NCBI GenBank assembly: GCA_900321905.1
Contig: ONXZ01000073.1
Location: forward strand, 1-6,769
DNA length: 6,769 bases
Source of the DNA: an uncultured Eubacteriales bacterium
GTDB taxonomy: Bacteria > Bacillota > Clostridia > Oscillospirales > Acutalibacteraceae
Direction of reading: 5' to 3'
A program made the translations under genes and the position numbers. Of the stretch, positions 1 through 6,322 are shown one piece after another. Below the pieces are notes generated by a model that saw only the letters and a program-made list of their open reading frames with translations, was not told the DNA's origin and did no database searches. The first letter of the stretch is position 1, and each line of letters opens with the position of its first letter.

Positions 1-632
1 AAGCCGTCCTTGCATTGGAAATACGTTCTTACACGAACATAGTACTTTTTCTTTGCTTTGAGTTTTTTAACCGTCTTTGCAGTATTTTTGTAACCCTTAA
101 CAGTTACGGTTTTTGTATTGCCCTTAAAGTCTTTTCTCGTTGAAAACTGTATTTGATAACCTGTAATGCGTTTTACGGACATCTTTTTTGCCTGCTTTTT
201 CCAAGTTACTTTAACTGCCTTCTTCTGACCTTTGACCTTGTTCAACTTCGTACCCAAAGGTCTAATTACAAATATCGGACCTTTATCGTAACCATAGCGC
301 AAAATCGAAAGATACTGTTCCTGTGTGATAGATTCTAACCAGTCAGTCTTTGAGTCTTCAGCGGCTTTGACAATATCAACATCACTATAATCACCCTGAC
401 CTGCAACATAAAGTCGGCAATATCCCATATCGCGGTTATTTCCAAACGATTTTACATAATCAGTTTTCTCAACAAGATTCTTTTTTTCATATATCCATTC
501 GCCGTCAATTTTTTTGCCATATTTTTCCCAAATATTAACTTTAGGAGTTGTCGCCTTGCCTGTCCACGTCTTATAGTACCAACCGCCACTATAGTTACCC
601 CAAGCATCCTTACCTTGAATCTCTATTTTTGT
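1..632 (-). repeat. Extracellular module, copy 2 (secreted)
   Basis: This is the partner of 2642-3268. It starts at TKIEIQGKDAWG, equivalent to AHITVQGNSAWG in the other copy. It runs to the window edge, where both copies read RTYF followed by a Cys and DGF. Only a few short gaps are needed, around the linker before KGPIFVIRPLGT. Confidence 0.85.
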
Positions 633-743
633 ATAAACATAATCAGGTTCTTCCATCGCAGTACCTGCATACGCCGACACAGGAAACACAAGTGTAAACA
701 GCGATATAACGATTAGTATAATACTTAAAATTCTTTTTTTCAT
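1..743 (-). CDS. Secreted Ig-like/Fn3 protein, paralogue of the neighbouring anti-sigma ectodomain (partial, C-terminus off window)
   Basis: The reading frame opens at ATG 743-741 and stays open to base 1, so about 247 residues are visible and the C-terminus is missing. A ribosome site GAGGTGA sits 5 bases before the ATG. Residues 1-26 form a signal peptide (MKKR, hydrophobic core, VSAYA), so the product is exported and has no other membrane segment. From about residue 38 it aligns almost without gaps with residues 96-304 of the anti-sigma-like protein encoded at 2591-3553. Shared blocks include WYYKTWTG, FGNNRDMGYCR, KGPIFVIRPLGT, QAKKMSV and ITGYQIQFST. Two modules are inferred: an Ig-like segment with a degenerate GxGxY repeat motif (about residues 70-125), then an Fn3 domain (about 160 onward) that is unusually rich in lysine. 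It is the last visible gene of the sigma-factor cluster, 92 bases after the beta-helix gene. The function is unknown; an extracellular binding protein or a soluble partner of the sensor is inferred. Confidence 0.85.
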   Translation of the reverse strand, partial: MKKRILSIILIVISLFTLVFPVSAYAGTAMEEPDYVYTKIEIQGKDAWGNYSGGWYYKTWTGKATTPKVNIWEKYGKKIDGEWIYEKKNLVEKTDYVKSFGNNRDMGYCRLYVAGQGDYSDVDIVKAAEDSKTDWLESITQEQYLSILRYGYDKGPIFVIRPLGTKLNKVKGQKKAVKVTWKKQAKKMSVKRITGYQIQFSTRKDFKGNTKTVTVKGYKNTAKTVKKLKAKKKYYVRVRTYFQCKDG

Positions 744-748
744 AATAA

Positions 749-755
749 TCACCTC
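749..755 (-). promoter_or_regulatory. Ribosome binding site of the secreted Ig-like/Fn3 gene
   Basis: GAGGTGA on the minus strand lies 5 bases before ATG 743. It supports this start, which also gives a proper signal peptide. Confidence 0.75.
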
Positions 756-756
756 A

Positions 757-796
757 AATTAATTACATTATGCTTGTTTTTTTGTCAATTAATTAC
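757..796 (-). repeat. Pair of 10-base direct repeats in the leader of the secreted paralogue gene
   Basis: Minus-strand GTAATTAATT occurs at 796-787 and again at 766-757. The copies are 30 bases apart start to start, about three helical turns, and are followed by GA and TGA. They lie in the 92-base gap between the beta-helix gene and the secreted paralogue. A regulator-binding role is only a possibility, because A/T-rich words repeat easily by chance. Confidence 0.4.
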
Positions 797-835
797 CGGT
801 CAAAACCTGTAACACAGAAAATCTGCCCGATTTAT

Positions 836-2563
836 TTATTTTTTTGTTTTTACTTTTAATGCTTTGCTTGTTTCGCCGTAATATTTTTTGCCTTTTACAG
901 TGCGGTAAGCTACAACACGGAATTTATATGACTTACCTTTTTTAAGTTTTTTAATCACAGCTTTGTTCTTGCTGGCGTTCTTTTCGTGTTTCCAGCTTTG
1001 CCATCTGCCTGCGTAGTAACGCTGCACCTCATAGCCCATAGCACTTTTTGACTTTTTCCAGGTTAGAGTAACTGAAGTTTTTGCAATTTTTGACGCTTTC
1101 AGACCTGTAACCTTGCCCGGTTTTACAATCGTTTTTACATTGAAATACGCCGAAAAATTATCGTAATAGACTTCGATTCTGTACGTACCCGGATCCCATA
1201 TATCGTAATTATTGATGTGGTAATACTCAGGTTTAAACTGATTGCCGTGGCTGTCAAAGGCAACGAGTTCCATTCCCGTAGTATCTAAGCAATCGCCTTG
1301 ATAAAAGTACTCGTGGTAAGTGCCGTATTGATATCCCGTTGTCTTTTTAGGAAGTTTTTTGACTGCAATACCTATTGTCTTTGCGTTATTAGCCTGAAGA
1401 TATGGGGTATTATCTTTAATCTGCCACACCTTTTTGAAATTAAAGTTATTGAAATTTGAACTGTTTGTAAGTTCGACTGCAGTGAGTGGAGTTGTGCCGA
1501 CGCAGCCTTCACCAGTTCCTTCAAGATAATACGAATCCGTAACGTATGCAGGGTCTCTCTGATCTTCATAAACGACGTGTTCTTCTGCAATACTGTCATC
1601 ACTGTCTTTTATTGCAAACGCCGTTTTGCCTTCGCCTGTTGCGGTGATTTTACCCGTGTTAACGCTCGTTTCGATTTGTCCGTTAGCCGCAATACCGTAG
1701 GCAGTGCTGCCTGTAATTTCGCCGTTATTAACGCAGTCTTTAGCAACAACATCATAACCGCTGCCCATACCGCAGGCAATTTTGCTTTCAGAAGTGACAG
1801 AACCGTTATTAGTACATCTTATTAAATGAGCCGAACCATAACCGCCGAATATTCCGCCTGCAGTTGGTTTGCCTGTATGAATGTCACCGTTATTTACACA
1901 GTCAATAAATGTTCCGCCGCCGATACTTGAAAGACCGCCGACCGGGTAGTAATCATATTTTTCGTGTCTGATATCGGAGTTATTAATACAGCCTATCATC
2001 GTGCCCATATTACACCATAACATAGGCTCTGTACAGTTATTTGATACGCAGTAACGGATGATACCGCTGTCATAAGTAAACTCACGCCATGAAGCGTCTC
2101 CGTTCCAGTTATCCTGCCCATTATTATATGCAAGAGTTGAATTGCAGTTGTTCATAACGATGTTATCAATAACTCCGAGGTTGAAGCATACAACAACGCC
2201 GGTATAATCAAAATCTACGATATCACAATCTTCAAAAATGATATTGCGAATAGTGCCGTAGTTATTATAACCAAATATAGATACACCCTTGTAATTCTTA
2301 ATGGTATGACCGTTACCCTCAATAGTGCCTTTAAATAATCCCATCACATCCTCTTCGGACTTGTAAAGCGTATAAGACGAAAAGTCGATGTCCTTTGTGA
2401 TGTAGAATACACCGTTTGGATTCTTCTTGATTTTTTCAAAATCCGAGGCCTTTGAAATGATTGTATACTCCTCAGCAGTTTTGGCATAAGCGTTAACGCA
2501 AAATACAGTTGATGAGCAGATTAACATAACAATGGCTAAAAATAATGATAAACATTTTTTCAT
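836..2563 (-). CDS. Secreted beta-helix (GLUG-like) surface protein with Big_3 and Fn3 domains
   Basis: The product is 575 residues from ATG 2563. Residues 1-27 are a signal peptide ending AYA. Residues about 30-390 look like a right-handed parallel beta-helix. They begin with YIT-DIDFSSYT and FKGTIEGNGHTIKN, followed by degenerate rungs of the kind found in GLUG-containing proteins (FGYNNYGTIRNI, CVNNGDI, CTNNGSV, CVNNGEI, VNTGKI), and end at VWQIKDNTPYLQ. Residues about 400-478 match the bacterial Ig-like group 3 (Big_3) pattern: LPKKT, QGDCLDTTGMELVAF, DPGTYRIEVYY. Residues about 481-575 are a lysine-rich Fn3 domain (GKVTGLKASKIAKTSVTLTWKK). I see no LPxTG sorting signal, dockerin, SLH repeat or C-terminal membrane segment, so anchoring may be non-covalent. 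The gene begins 27 bases after the anti-sigma-like gene, probably in the same transcript. An adhesin or glycan-binding role is inferred; no catalytic residues were recognised. Confidence 0.88.
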   Translation of the reverse strand: MKKCLSLFLAIVMLICSSTVFCVNAYAKTAEEYTIISKASDFEKIKKNPNGVFYITKDIDFSSYTLYKSEEDVMGLFKGTIEGNGHTIKNYKGVSIFGYNNYGTIRNIIFEDCDIVDFDYTGVVVCFNLGVIDNIVMNNCNSTLAYNNGQDNWNGDASWREFTYDSGIIRYCVSNNCTEPMLWCNMGTMIGCINNSDIRHEKYDYYPVGGLSSIGGGTFIDCVNNGDIHTGKPTAGGIFGGYGSAHLIRCTNNGSVTSESKIACGMGSGYDVVAKDCVNNGEITGSTAYGIAANGQIETSVNTGKITATGEGKTAFAIKDSDDSIAEEHVVYEDQRDPAYVTDSYYLEGTGEGCVGTTPLTAVELTNSSNFNNFNFKKVWQIKDNTPYLQANNAKTIGIAVKKLPKKTTGYQYGTYHEYFYQGDCLDTTGMELVAFDSHGNQFKPEYYHINNYDIWDPGTYRIEVYYDNFSAYFNVKTIVKPGKVTGLKASKIAKTSVTLTWKKSKSAMGYEVQRYYAGRWQSWKHEKNASKNKAVIKKLKKGKSYKFRVVAYRTVKGKKYYGETSKALKVKTKK

Positions 2564-2568
2564 AAATA

Positions 2569-2576
2569 CCATCTCC
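2569..2576 (-). promoter_or_regulatory. Ribosome binding site deciding the start of the beta-helix gene
   Basis: Minus-strand GGAGATGG lies 5 bases before ATG 2563 (9 bases counted from GGAG). An in-frame ATG at 2578 would add five residues (MEMVF) before the lysine-containing signal peptide and has no purine-rich site upstream. ATG 2563 is therefore preferred. Confidence 0.65.
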
Positions 2577-2590
2577 ATACTTAAATTTTA

Positions 2591-3553
2591 TTATTTCTTA
2601 GTGTTAACAGTCATCGGTTCACTCCACGTTGAATATGCCTTAAACCCGTCAACACACTCAAAATATGTTCTTATTCTTACATAGTATGTTTGATTATCTT
2701 TGAGGTTTTCGAGTGTTGTGGCTGTATTCTGATATCCTTTGAGAGTTACGGTGTCAATTGAGTTATCGTCAAAGTCTTTACTTGTTGAAAATTGAATCTG
2801 ATAACCTGTTATGTGCTTTACGGACATCTTTTTCGCCTGACGTTTCCAGGTAACATCAATGGAATTATTATTAGGTGTGAGAGTGTCAAGAGTTGTGCCG
2901 AGCGGTCTTATTACAAAAATCGGACCTTTAGTATTATCAGTATTCGCAATACGGTTATAATCTTTGTCGGGTATACCCTCGTAGGAGGTCTTGTCTGCTT
3001 TTTCGACAATATCAATATCACGGTAGGCGCCTATGCCTTTTATAACTACGCGGCAGTACCCCATATCGCGGTTATTGCCGAAACTGAGTTCATAGTCAAG
3101 CCCTTCAACAAGGTCTTTTCTGACAGTTACCCATTTTCCGTTTTCTTTGTATCTGTCGTTTAACCACACCTTAATTTCGGGTGAAATTTCCTCGCCCGTC
3201 CAGGTTTTATAGTACCATTTGCCATCGTGCTCGCCCCAGGCTGAATTGCCTTGAACGGTGATGTGTGCGTATAATATATTTTCAACAAATTCAACAACCT
3301 TTTCCCTTGTTGCGGAAACGCTCATTATTCCCGTAAAAAGCACGGCGGTTGCAATAGTTGCCGCAAGCAGCGCTTTTGAAATACTGCGCCTTGTGCGAAT
3401 ACTGAGCCGGTTATGTTTTGCGCTTAACTTATTCATTTTATTTTCAAACGTCTCTGAAAAATCATGGCTAAAGTCCGATTTATTCTGATATTTTGCCATT
3501 TCGCGCTCATCGGCCTTAAGAAACGCCTGAACAAACAGTTCCCTATTAGTCAT
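2591..3553 (-). CDS. Putative ECF anti-sigma factor, single-pass membrane protein with Ig-like/Fn3 ectodomain
   Basis: The product is 320 residues from ATG 3553. Residues 1-58 are a charged cytoplasmic segment (MTNRELFVQAFLKADEREM, then HDFSETFENKMNKL). This resembles, from memory, the N-terminus of clostridial membrane proteins encoded next to ECF sigma factors, and it would be the sigma-binding part. Residues about 60-80 form one membrane helix preceded by Arg/Lys, which places the rest outside the cell. The ectodomain has a short helix (TREKVVEFVENIL), an Ig-like segment (about 95-185, containing DYELSFGNNRDMG and IKGIGAYRDIDI, a degenerate form of the GxGxYxG repeat), and an Fn3 domain (about 216-318). 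The start overlaps the sigma stop by 8 bases (ATGACTAA), implying coupled translation and matched amounts of the two proteins. The anti-sigma role rests on layout and context. No zinc-binding HxxxCxxC motif of the ZAS class is present, so this would be a different anti-sigma type. Confidence 0.8.
   Translation of the reverse strand: MTNRELFVQAFLKADEREMAKYQNKSDFSHDFSETFENKMNKLSAKHNRLSIRTRRSISKALLAATIATAVLFTGIMSVSATREKVVEFVENILYAHITVQGNSAWGEHDGKWYYKTWTGEEISPEIKVWLNDRYKENGKWVTVRKDLVEGLDYELSFGNNRDMGYCRVVIKGIGAYRDIDIVEKADKTSYEGIPDKDYNRIANTDNTKGPIFVIRPLGTTLDTLTPNNNSIDVTWKRQAKKMSVKHITGYQIQFSTSKDFDDNSIDTVTLKGYQNTATTLENLKDNQTYYVRIRTYFECVDGFKAYSTWSEPMTVNTKK
2642..3268 (-). repeat. Extracellular module, copy 1 (membrane-tethered)
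   Basis: This stretch encodes residues 96-304 of the anti-sigma-like protein and aligns along its length with 1-632, which encodes the secreted paralogue. The longest exact DNA match I noticed is 17 bases (3060-3076 against 424-440, plus-strand cccatatcgcggttatt). The protein blocks are far better kept than the DNA, indicating an old duplication under selection rather than a recent copy. Confidence 0.85.
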
Positions 3554-4085
3554 CGCTGTCACCTCCAACAATCCTGAGAAGTTCTTTTTTGCCTCTGTGT
3601 ATGCGTACCTTTACTGCTGAAGTGCTAAGTCCAAGCAGTGTTGCAATATCCTTGATTTTCATATCGCAGACAAAATAATAATACAGGGGCAGTTTGTAAG
3701 TATCCGTTAAGTTACTTATTGCATCAACGGTTTCGTCAAGTTTTTGCTTATTGATTATTGAGTCGAAAAAATCGTTGTCGGATATATTAATATCGTCGTT
3801 ATATTCAACAGTTTCTATTTTATTGTTTTTGTTATAAATATTGATTGCTGCATTTTTAGCCGCTTTTATAACATATGACAAGGTGCGTTTAGAAAACGGG
3901 TCGTCAATAGAGTTCATATTGTTTACTATGCCGATAAAGGCGTTATGCACAGCGTCCTCAGCGTCCTCTTTATTTTTAACTATATCAAATGCGGCAAAAA
4001 ACATTCTTTCACGGTACTCATAATAAACAATATCAAATTTACTTTTGTCGCCATCATCACTAAGAGATAAATCTAGTATCAGCAT
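3546..4085 (-). CDS. ECF-type RNA polymerase sigma factor
   Basis: The product has 179 residues, the usual ECF size, with only sigma regions 2 and 4. Region 2 covers about residues 15-80: FDIVYYEYRERMFFAAFDIV, then the conserved NKEDAEDAVHNAF (core binding and -10 recognition). Region 4 covers about 115-172: the DAISNLTDTYKLPLYYYF lead-in, then the helix-turn-helix MKIKDIATLLGLSTSAVKVRIHRGKKELL that reads the -35 element. The start is ATG 4085, with AGGAGG 7 bases upstream. The gene follows a terminator, so it begins a separate transcription unit, and its stop overlaps the start of the putative anti-sigma gene. It should direct RNA polymerase to a small regulon, plausibly including its own cluster. 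The subgroup cannot be named from the sequence alone. It lacks the SigI architecture, so it is not the SigI/RsgI system of cellulosome clostridia. Confidence 0.93.
   Translation of the reverse strand: MLILDLSLSDDGDKSKFDIVYYEYRERMFFAAFDIVKNKEDAEDAVHNAFIGIVNNMNSIDDPFSKRTLSYVIKAAKNAAINIYNKNNKIETVEYNDDINISDNDFFDSIINKQKLDETVDAISNLTDTYKLPLYYYFVCDMKIKDIATLLGLSTSAVKVRIHRGKKELLRIVGGDSDD
3559..3566 (-). promoter_or_regulatory. Ribosome binding site deciding the start of the anti-sigma-like gene
   Basis: Minus-strand GGAGGTGA lies inside the end of the sigma gene, 5 bases before ATG 3553. The frame extends upstream only through an ATT codon at 3571, which would place this site inside the coding sequence. 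The MTNREL start is therefore strongly preferred. Confidence 0.85.
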
Positions 4086-4092
4086 TTTTTAT

Positions 4093-4098
4093 CCTCCT
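4093..4098 (-). promoter_or_regulatory. Ribosome binding site of the sigma factor gene
   Basis: A perfect AGGAGG sits 7 bases before ATG 4085. The 45-base stretch between the terminator stem and this ATG holds no convincing sigma-A promoter. TATATATT at 4106-4099 is too close to the ribosome site to serve as a -10 box. Confidence 0.8.
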
Positions 4099-4130
4099 AA
4101 TATATACAACAAAAAATATTCGTTTTGGTT

Positions 4131-4167
4131 ACAAAAAAATTGGATGTCTAACATTTGAAAGACATCC
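4131..4167 (-). terminator. Rho-independent terminator after the CNNM/CBS gene
   Basis: Reading the minus strand, GGATGTCT (4167-4160) pairs perfectly with AGACATCC (4149-4142) around a 10-base loop and is followed by AA and seven T (4139-4133). It begins 6 bases after the stop of the CNNM/CBS gene. The other side is also T-rich on the plus strand, so it could work both ways, but no plus-strand gene needs it. It separates the lgt-folD-CNNM unit from the sigma cluster. Confidence 0.88.
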
Positions 4168-4173
4168 TGCTTT

Positions 4174-5469
4174 TTATTTTTTTGTAACAATAGCGTACTG
4201 CACCATATGGTTTTTGACTGAGCGGACTGAAATAGTTAAATCGTCAGTATCAAAGGCGAGTATTTCGCCGTCGTTCGGCACACGCTGCAGAGCGTCGCAA
4301 ACATAACCGTTAAAGGTGTCGTACATATCCTCATTCATCAAATCAACGCCGAGGGTGTGCGATACTTCTTCAATATCGGCGCTGCCTTTAATGCGCCAAC
4401 TGTCCTCCGTGAGAGGCTGGATATCGTTTGTAACTTTGCCCTCGTCAATATCGTGCATATCGCCGACAAGCGCTTCCATAAGGTCGTGAAGGGTGATAAC
4501 GCCCTCAAATCCACCGTATTCATCAACAATAACGGCAAAGTATTTGCGGCTGCTTTTCATCTGCTTAAACAGTCTGTACGCGCTCATACCCTCAGGCACA
4601 AAAACAGGCTCGTCAACCGCTGTTGCGATGATGTTGCGCTTTGTTTTTTTGTTAAGACGGAAGTAGTCTTTAGTGTCGAGAATACCAATAATGTTCTCAT
4701 TATTATCGCGCACAAGCGGATAAAAACTGTGGCGAGTTTCGTTGATTATTCTGTTCCACTCGTCAACCGTATCAGAACTGTCGAGTATATCAACATCACG
4801 GCGGTGAGTGCAGATTTGCTCAATGGTTGTGTCGTTAAAATCAAAGACGTTTTGAATAATCTCGTTTTCATAATCTTTGATAGTCCCCTGCTCGCTACCC
4901 TGTGATAAAAGCATACGGATTTCCTCCTCCGTAATTTTTTCATCGTTTTCATCGGGATTTATGCCGAAAATACGCAGCACGAGGTTAGTGGACGCAGTAA
5001 GCACCCATACAATCGGCTTGAACACAACCGAAACGCCATAGAGCATACCGCTCATACCGAGAGCCATTTTTTCAGCGCGTTTCATTGCAATTCGCTTTGG
5101 CACAAGTTCGCCGAAAACGAGGTTGAAATAGGCAAGTATAAGCGTGATGACTACAAGAGTTACCGAACTCAGCACCCTCTCAGAAACGCTAACTCCCGCA
5201 CGAAGTAAAGCGTCAACAACGGGTGCTGCAAAACTATCTGCCGCAAAAGCGCTTGAGAGAAGTCCCGCAAGCGTTATTGCTACCTGGATTGTTGCGAGAA
5301 AACGCGAGGGTTGATCTGTAAGTTTTGAGAGTTTTACAGCCTTTTTATTGCCCTCAGACGTAAGTTGCCGCAGCCTTGCGTCGTTCATAGAGATTACAGC
5401 AATTTCTGCGCTTGCGAATACTGCGTTGAGGAATACCAGAATTATTAAAAGAATTATTTTTCCAATCAT
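4174..5469 (-). CDS. CNNM/HlyC-CorC family membrane protein with CBS pair (putative divalent cation transporter)
   Basis: The product is 431 residues, full length for the family, with the standard domain order. The N-terminal DUF21/CNNM transmembrane domain spans about residues 1-170, with four hydrophobic segments (about 3-25, 55-80, 98-120, 135-165) and the conserved GELVPKRIAM motif at 120-129. A paired CBS domain covers about 205-335, with THRRDVDILD and VDEYGGFEGVITLHDLMEALVGD. The C-terminal CorC_HlyC domain covers about 345-430. Characterised relatives act in magnesium or cobalt efflux or tolerance, and the CBS pair usually binds adenine nucleotides. The old name hemolysin is not supported by mechanism. 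The start follows the folD stop by one base (TAAAATG) and has no recognisable Shine-Dalgarno site, so translation probably depends on reinitiation after folD. The substrate cannot be read from sequence. Confidence 0.93.
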   Translation of the reverse strand: MIGKIILLIILVFLNAVFASAEIAVISMNDARLRQLTSEGNKKAVKLSKLTDQPSRFLATIQVAITLAGLLSSAFAADSFAAPVVDALLRAGVSVSERVLSSVTLVVITLILAYFNLVFGELVPKRIAMKRAEKMALGMSGMLYGVSVVFKPIVWVLTASTNLVLRIFGINPDENDEKITEEEIRMLLSQGSEQGTIKDYENEIIQNVFDFNDTTIEQICTHRRDVDILDSSDTVDEWNRIINETRHSFYPLVRDNNENIIGILDTKDYFRLNKKTKRNIIATAVDEPVFVPEGMSAYRLFKQMKSSRKYFAVIVDEYGGFEGVITLHDLMEALVGDMHDIDEGKVTNDIQPLTEDSWRIKGSADIEEVSHTLGVDLMNEDMYDTFNGYVCDALQRVPNDGEILAFDTDDLTISVRSVKNHMVQYAIVTKK

Positions 5470-5470
5470 T

Positions 5471-6322
5471 TTATTTGATACCGTTTTGAATTTTTGCGGC
5501 AGTGAGCGTATTTTTCATAAGCATTGCGATAGTCATCGGTCCTACACCACCGGGTACAGGTGTTATGTAAGAGCATTTATCTTTGACATCTTCAAAATCT
5601 ACGTCGCCGCAGAGTTTGCCGTTTTCATCTCTGTCCATACCGACGTCGATAACGACTGCGCCTTCTTTGACCATATCGGATTTGACAAACTTAGCCTTAC
5701 CGATAGCAGCGATGAGAATGTCGGCTCCGCTTGTGATTTCGCTAAGATTCTGAGTTCTCGAATGAGTAATCTCAACTGTTGCGTTTTCGTGAAGAAGAAG
5801 CATTGCCATAGGTTTGCCAACAATGTTGCTTCTGCCCATTACAACAGCCTTTTTGCCGCTGACATCAACACCTGTTGAGTGGATAAGTTCCATAACTCCT
5901 GCAGGTGTGCATGGAAGGAAGTTATAGTCGCCAATCATAATTGCGCCGACATTGACAGGGTGAAAAGCGTCAACATCTTTAATAGGGTCTATGCGGTTAA
6001 TAACCTCTTTGTCGTCAAGATGCGACGGCAAAGGAAGTTGGCAAAGAATTCCGTTAATTTTCGGGTCTTTGTTAAGTTTGTCAACAAGTGCGTTGAGTTC
6101 TTTTTGCGTTGTGTCGGCAGGGATAGCGTATTTTTCGCTGTAAAAACCGCACTCCTCGCAAGCCTTTTCCTTGTTGCGAACATAAACCTGCGATGCGGAA
6201 TCATCGCCTACAAGAATAACTGCAAGACCTGGTGTAACGCCTTTTGCCTTGAGTTCCTCGCACTCTGCTTTAACACTTTCTTTAACCGCTTTTGATACGG
6301 CTTTACCGTCAATTATTTGCAT
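5471..6322 (-). CDS. folD: Bifunctional methylene-THF dehydrogenase / methenyl-THF cyclohydrolase
   Basis: FolD interconverts 5,10-methylene-, 5,10-methenyl- and 10-formyl-tetrahydrofolate using NADP(H) in the cytoplasm, feeding purine and formyl-methionine synthesis. The 283-residue product is the normal length. Motifs in order are [21 protein letters not shown] (39-59, with catalytic-type Tyr47 and Lys51), GILCQLPLP (91-99, Gln95), [12 protein letters not shown] (115-126, Asp118), [11 protein letters not shown] (137-147), the dinucleotide-binding [15 protein letters not shown] (163-177), VIDVGMD (224-230) and [19 protein letters not shown] (254-272). The start [10 protein letters not shown] has a good ribosome site. 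The frame extends a further 29 codons upstream inside lgt, but that extension is not FolD-like. The gene overlaps the end of lgt by 14 bases and precedes the CNNM gene by one base, indicating a tight operon. Confidence 0.98.
   Translation of the reverse strand: MQIIDGKAVSKAVKESVKAECEELKAKGVTPGLAVILVGDDSASQVYVRNKEKACEECGFYSEKYAIPADTTQKELNALVDKLNKDPKINGILCQLPLPSHLDDKEVINRIDPIKDVDAFHPVNVGAIMIGDYNFLPCTPAGVMELIHSTGVDVSGKKAVVMGRSNIVGKPMAMLLLHENATVEITHSRTQNLSEITSGADILIAAIGKAKFVKSDMVKEGAVVIDVGMDRDENGKLCGDVDFEDVKDKCSYITPVPGGVGPMTIAMLMKNTLTAAKIQNGIK

Noticed and set aside
783..788. Minus-strand TTGACA as a -35 box for the secreted paralogue gene
   Set aside because: At 16-18 base spacing the -10 position reads GTAATT, TAATTA or AATTAA, poor matches to TATAAT. 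CATAAT further upstream is only 10 bases away. There is not enough to call a promoter.
815..825. CAGA-TTT-TCTG hairpin after the beta-helix gene as a terminator
   Set aside because: The stem is only four base pairs and no T-tract follows on the minus strand.
1636..2010. Repeated plus-strand 'ccgttatta'-like words inside the beta-helix gene as a DNA repeat or CRISPR-like array
   Set aside because: They encode the recurring NNG rungs of the beta-helix, with irregular spacing and diverged flanks, and are explained by the protein.
3554..3571. Six-codon upstream extension of the anti-sigma-like gene
   Set aside because: It needs an ATT start and would run through the GGAGGTGA ribosome site that clearly serves ATG 3553.
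3546..4085. SigI/RsgI cellulosome-type regulation
   Set aside because: The sigma factor has plain ECF regions 2 and 4, and the partner lacks a recognisable RsgI N-terminal domain. The likeness is only in general layout.
4099..4106. TATATATT as a sigma-A -10 box for the sigma gene
   Set aside because: Transcription would start at or inside the AGGAGG ribosome site, and there is no good -35 at 17 bases.
4357..4905. Long plus-strand open frames, also at 5348-5878, 5879-6295 and 2792-3163
   Set aside because: They are antisense to well-supported genes, show no recognisable domains and lack ribosome sites. They are shadows of the minus-strand codon pattern.
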